Origin: Gammaproteobacteria bacterium
GTDB lineage: Bacteria; Pseudomonadota; Gammaproteobacteria; SZUA-229
Direction of reading: 5' to 3'
Length of the DNA stretch: 7,018 bases
Assembly (NCBI GenBank): GCA_026197015.1
Contig: JAPHRB010000154.1
Coordinates: forward strand, 1-7,018
Shown: positions 6,591-7,018 of the stretch, one piece after another
Position numbering within the stretch: position 1 is the stretch's first letter
Layout: the number at the start of each line of letters is the position of its first letter
Notes under the pieces: generated by a model
Databases searched by the model: none
What the model was told of the DNA's origin: nothing
What the model saw: only the letters and a program-made list of their open reading frames with translations
Program-made: the position numbers and the translations under genes

Positions 6591-6628
6591 TAGACAATCT
6601 ATCGAACTTGCTTTAAATTCGATGTCTA
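6591..6628 (+). repeat. Imperfect inverted repeat downstream of the DUF1841 gene
   Basis: TAGAC (6591-6595) plus ATCGAA (6601-6606) pair with TTCGAT (6618-6623) plus GTCTA (6624-6628). This gives 11 possible base pairs interrupted by a 5-nt bulge, around an 11-nt loop. It lies in the 269-nt non-coding region between the DUF1841 gene and the HvfA-like gene. A hairpin at the 3' end of the preceding transcript is plausible, but no T tract follows, so it is not a typical intrinsic terminator. It may instead be a regulator site or an RNA-processing element. Confidence 0.35.
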
Positions 6629-6725
6629 ACTTACACAAAGTGAAAAAATGTGAACTTGTAGTTAAATCACGTGCCTAATTTTATGTCCTTTCTGAATAAA
6701 TAAGGATAGACTCAGGCCGTAAACT

Positions 6726-6754
6726 CGGACATTGGTTCGTTGAGCATGTAAAAT
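6726..6754 (+). promoter_or_regulatory. Putative sigma-70 promoter of the HvfA-like gene
   Basis: CGGACA (6726-6731, four of six matches to TTGACA) is followed after exactly 17 bp by TAAAAT (6749-6754, five of six matches to TATAAT). Transcription would begin near 6761, giving a leader of about 60 nt before the ATG at 6822. The -10 element lies inside a short inverted repeat, TGTAAAATTACA (6747-6758), which could be an operator. Copper operons of this type are sometimes controlled by ECF sigma factors, and no such site was recognised. The call rests on consensus matching by eye. Confidence 0.4.
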
Positions 6755-6805
6755 TACACATACTTATGCGCAACAACTGAATAGTTCTATTGTACAAACC
6801 AACCC

Positions 6806-6811
6806 AGAAGG
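6806..6811 (+). promoter_or_regulatory. Ribosome binding site of the HvfA-like gene
   Basis: AGAAGG lies 10 nt upstream of the ATG at 6822. It is a closer Shine-Dalgarno match than those of most genes in the window and supports this start codon. The sequence between it and the start is A-rich, which favours efficient initiation. Confidence 0.55.
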
Positions 6812-6821
6812 TATAAAAAAG

Positions 6822-7018
6822 ATGACTAAATTATTTAACAAATCTCTTATTGCAGCACTCAGCTTTTTATTTGTAATGGCATTCAGCCCAATTACTAATG
6901 CATCAGAAAACCCATTTGGTATGAGCAATATCGATACTGACCAGATCACTGTTGCTGAAAAAGGCAAATGTGGTGAAGGCAAATGTGGCGACAGCATGAA
7001 AAAAGGCGAAGACAAGAA
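6822..7018 (+). CDS. HvfA-like copper-binding RiPP precursor, truncated by window end
   Basis: The first 65 codons are visible and no stop is reached. Residues 1-27 look like a Sec signal peptide: Lys3 and Lys7, a hydrophobic core (about 8-22), and a likely cut after Ala27 (ITNA-S). A short segment with NPFGM (30-34) follows, resembling the region after the signal peptide in HvfA-type low-complexity proteins as recalled. Then come two tandem pentapeptides, KGKCG (47-51) and EGKCG (52-56), and a Lys/Glu/Gly-rich tail. In the HvfA family, EGKCG cysteines are modified by the MNIO (DUF692) enzyme HvfB with partner HvfC, giving copper-binding groups for use in the periplasm. Seen: signal peptide and repeats. 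Inferred: modification and copper role. Maturation genes should follow but lie outside. A simple Cys-containing periplasmic low-complexity protein is the alternative. Confidence 0.8.
   Translation, partial: MTKLFNKSLIAALSFLFVMAFSPITNASENPFGMSNIDTDQITVAEKGKCGEGKCGDSMKKGEDK
6960..6989 (+). repeat. 15-bp tandem repeat encoding the (E/K)GKCG core
   Basis: Two 15-bp units, AAAGGCAAATGTGGT (6960-6974) and GAAGGCAAATGTGGC (6975-6989), differ only at the first and last base. Each encodes one core pentapeptide: KGKCG from the first and EGKCG from the second. The near identity at the DNA level suggests growth or shrinkage by repeat slippage, a route by which precursors of this type could vary their number of modifiable cysteines. 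A further GGCGAA at 7005-7010 shows similar low complexity but no Cys codon before the window ends. Confidence 0.85.

Noticed and set aside
6622..6678. 18-codon ORF (MSNLHKVKKCELVVKSRA) between the DUF1841 gene and the HvfA-like gene
   Set aside because: No Shine-Dalgarno sequence precedes it, its start lies inside an inverted repeat, and a frame this short is expected by chance.
6764..7015. Antisense open frame opposite the HvfA-like gene
   Set aside because: The + strand carries a signal peptide, a good ribosome binding site and EGKCG repeats. The reverse frame is their shadow.
1..7018. CRISPR arrays, insertion sequences, tRNA or rRNA genes, prophage or integrase signals
   Set aside because: No spaced direct repeats, transposase motifs, RNA gene signatures or abrupt composition changes were seen. 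The region is a conserved chromosomal operon.

Overview
The window is a moderately AT-rich stretch of a gammaproteobacterial chromosome (roughly 40% GC by eye, not computed). Every supported gene is on the + strand. The gene order rsxA-rsxB-rsxC-rsxD-rsxG-rsxE-nth is the classic gammaproteobacterial arrangement of the Rnf/Rsx complex with endonuclease III. A DUF1841-type gene after nth also fits non-enteric Gammaproteobacteria, such as sulfur-oxidising or methylotrophic lineages. The genus cannot be named from this sequence.

Positions 65-5427 encode a complete six-subunit Rnf/Rsx membrane redox complex. RsxC (NADH/FMN and two 4Fe-4S clusters) and RsxB (three 4Fe-4S clusters) form the cytoplasmic electron-transfer arm. 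RsxA and RsxE are paired inverted-topology membrane subunits, each with two conserved cysteines that together hold an intramembrane iron-sulfur cluster. RsxD and RsxG each carry a D-x-x-T-x-A-T site for covalently bound FMN. All signature residues checked are present, so the complex looks functional. It may act as ion-coupled NADH:ferredoxin oxidoreductase or, as in E. coli, as a SoxR-reducing system. The genes are tightly packed or overlapping except between rsxC and rsxD. There a gap of about 130 nt holds an unusual 45-codon open frame linking the two genes.

Positions 5450-6552 hold nth (endonuclease III, all catalytic and cluster residues present) and a DUF1841 protein of unknown function with a regular His/Glu pattern.

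Positions 6553-6821 are non-coding, with an imperfect inverted repeat and a plausible sigma-70 promoter. They lead into a gene cut off by the window end (6822-7018). Its product has a Sec signal peptide, a conserved-looking NPFGM segment and two tandem (E/K)-G-K-C-G pentapeptides. This is the signature of HvfA-type precursors, copper-binding RiPP-like proteins whose EGKCG cysteines are modified by an MNIO (DUF692) enzyme. It is the most interesting signal here: the start of a probable hvfABC-type copper-sequestration operon whose maturation genes should lie just beyond the window. The rest is well conserved, ordinary housekeeping DNA.
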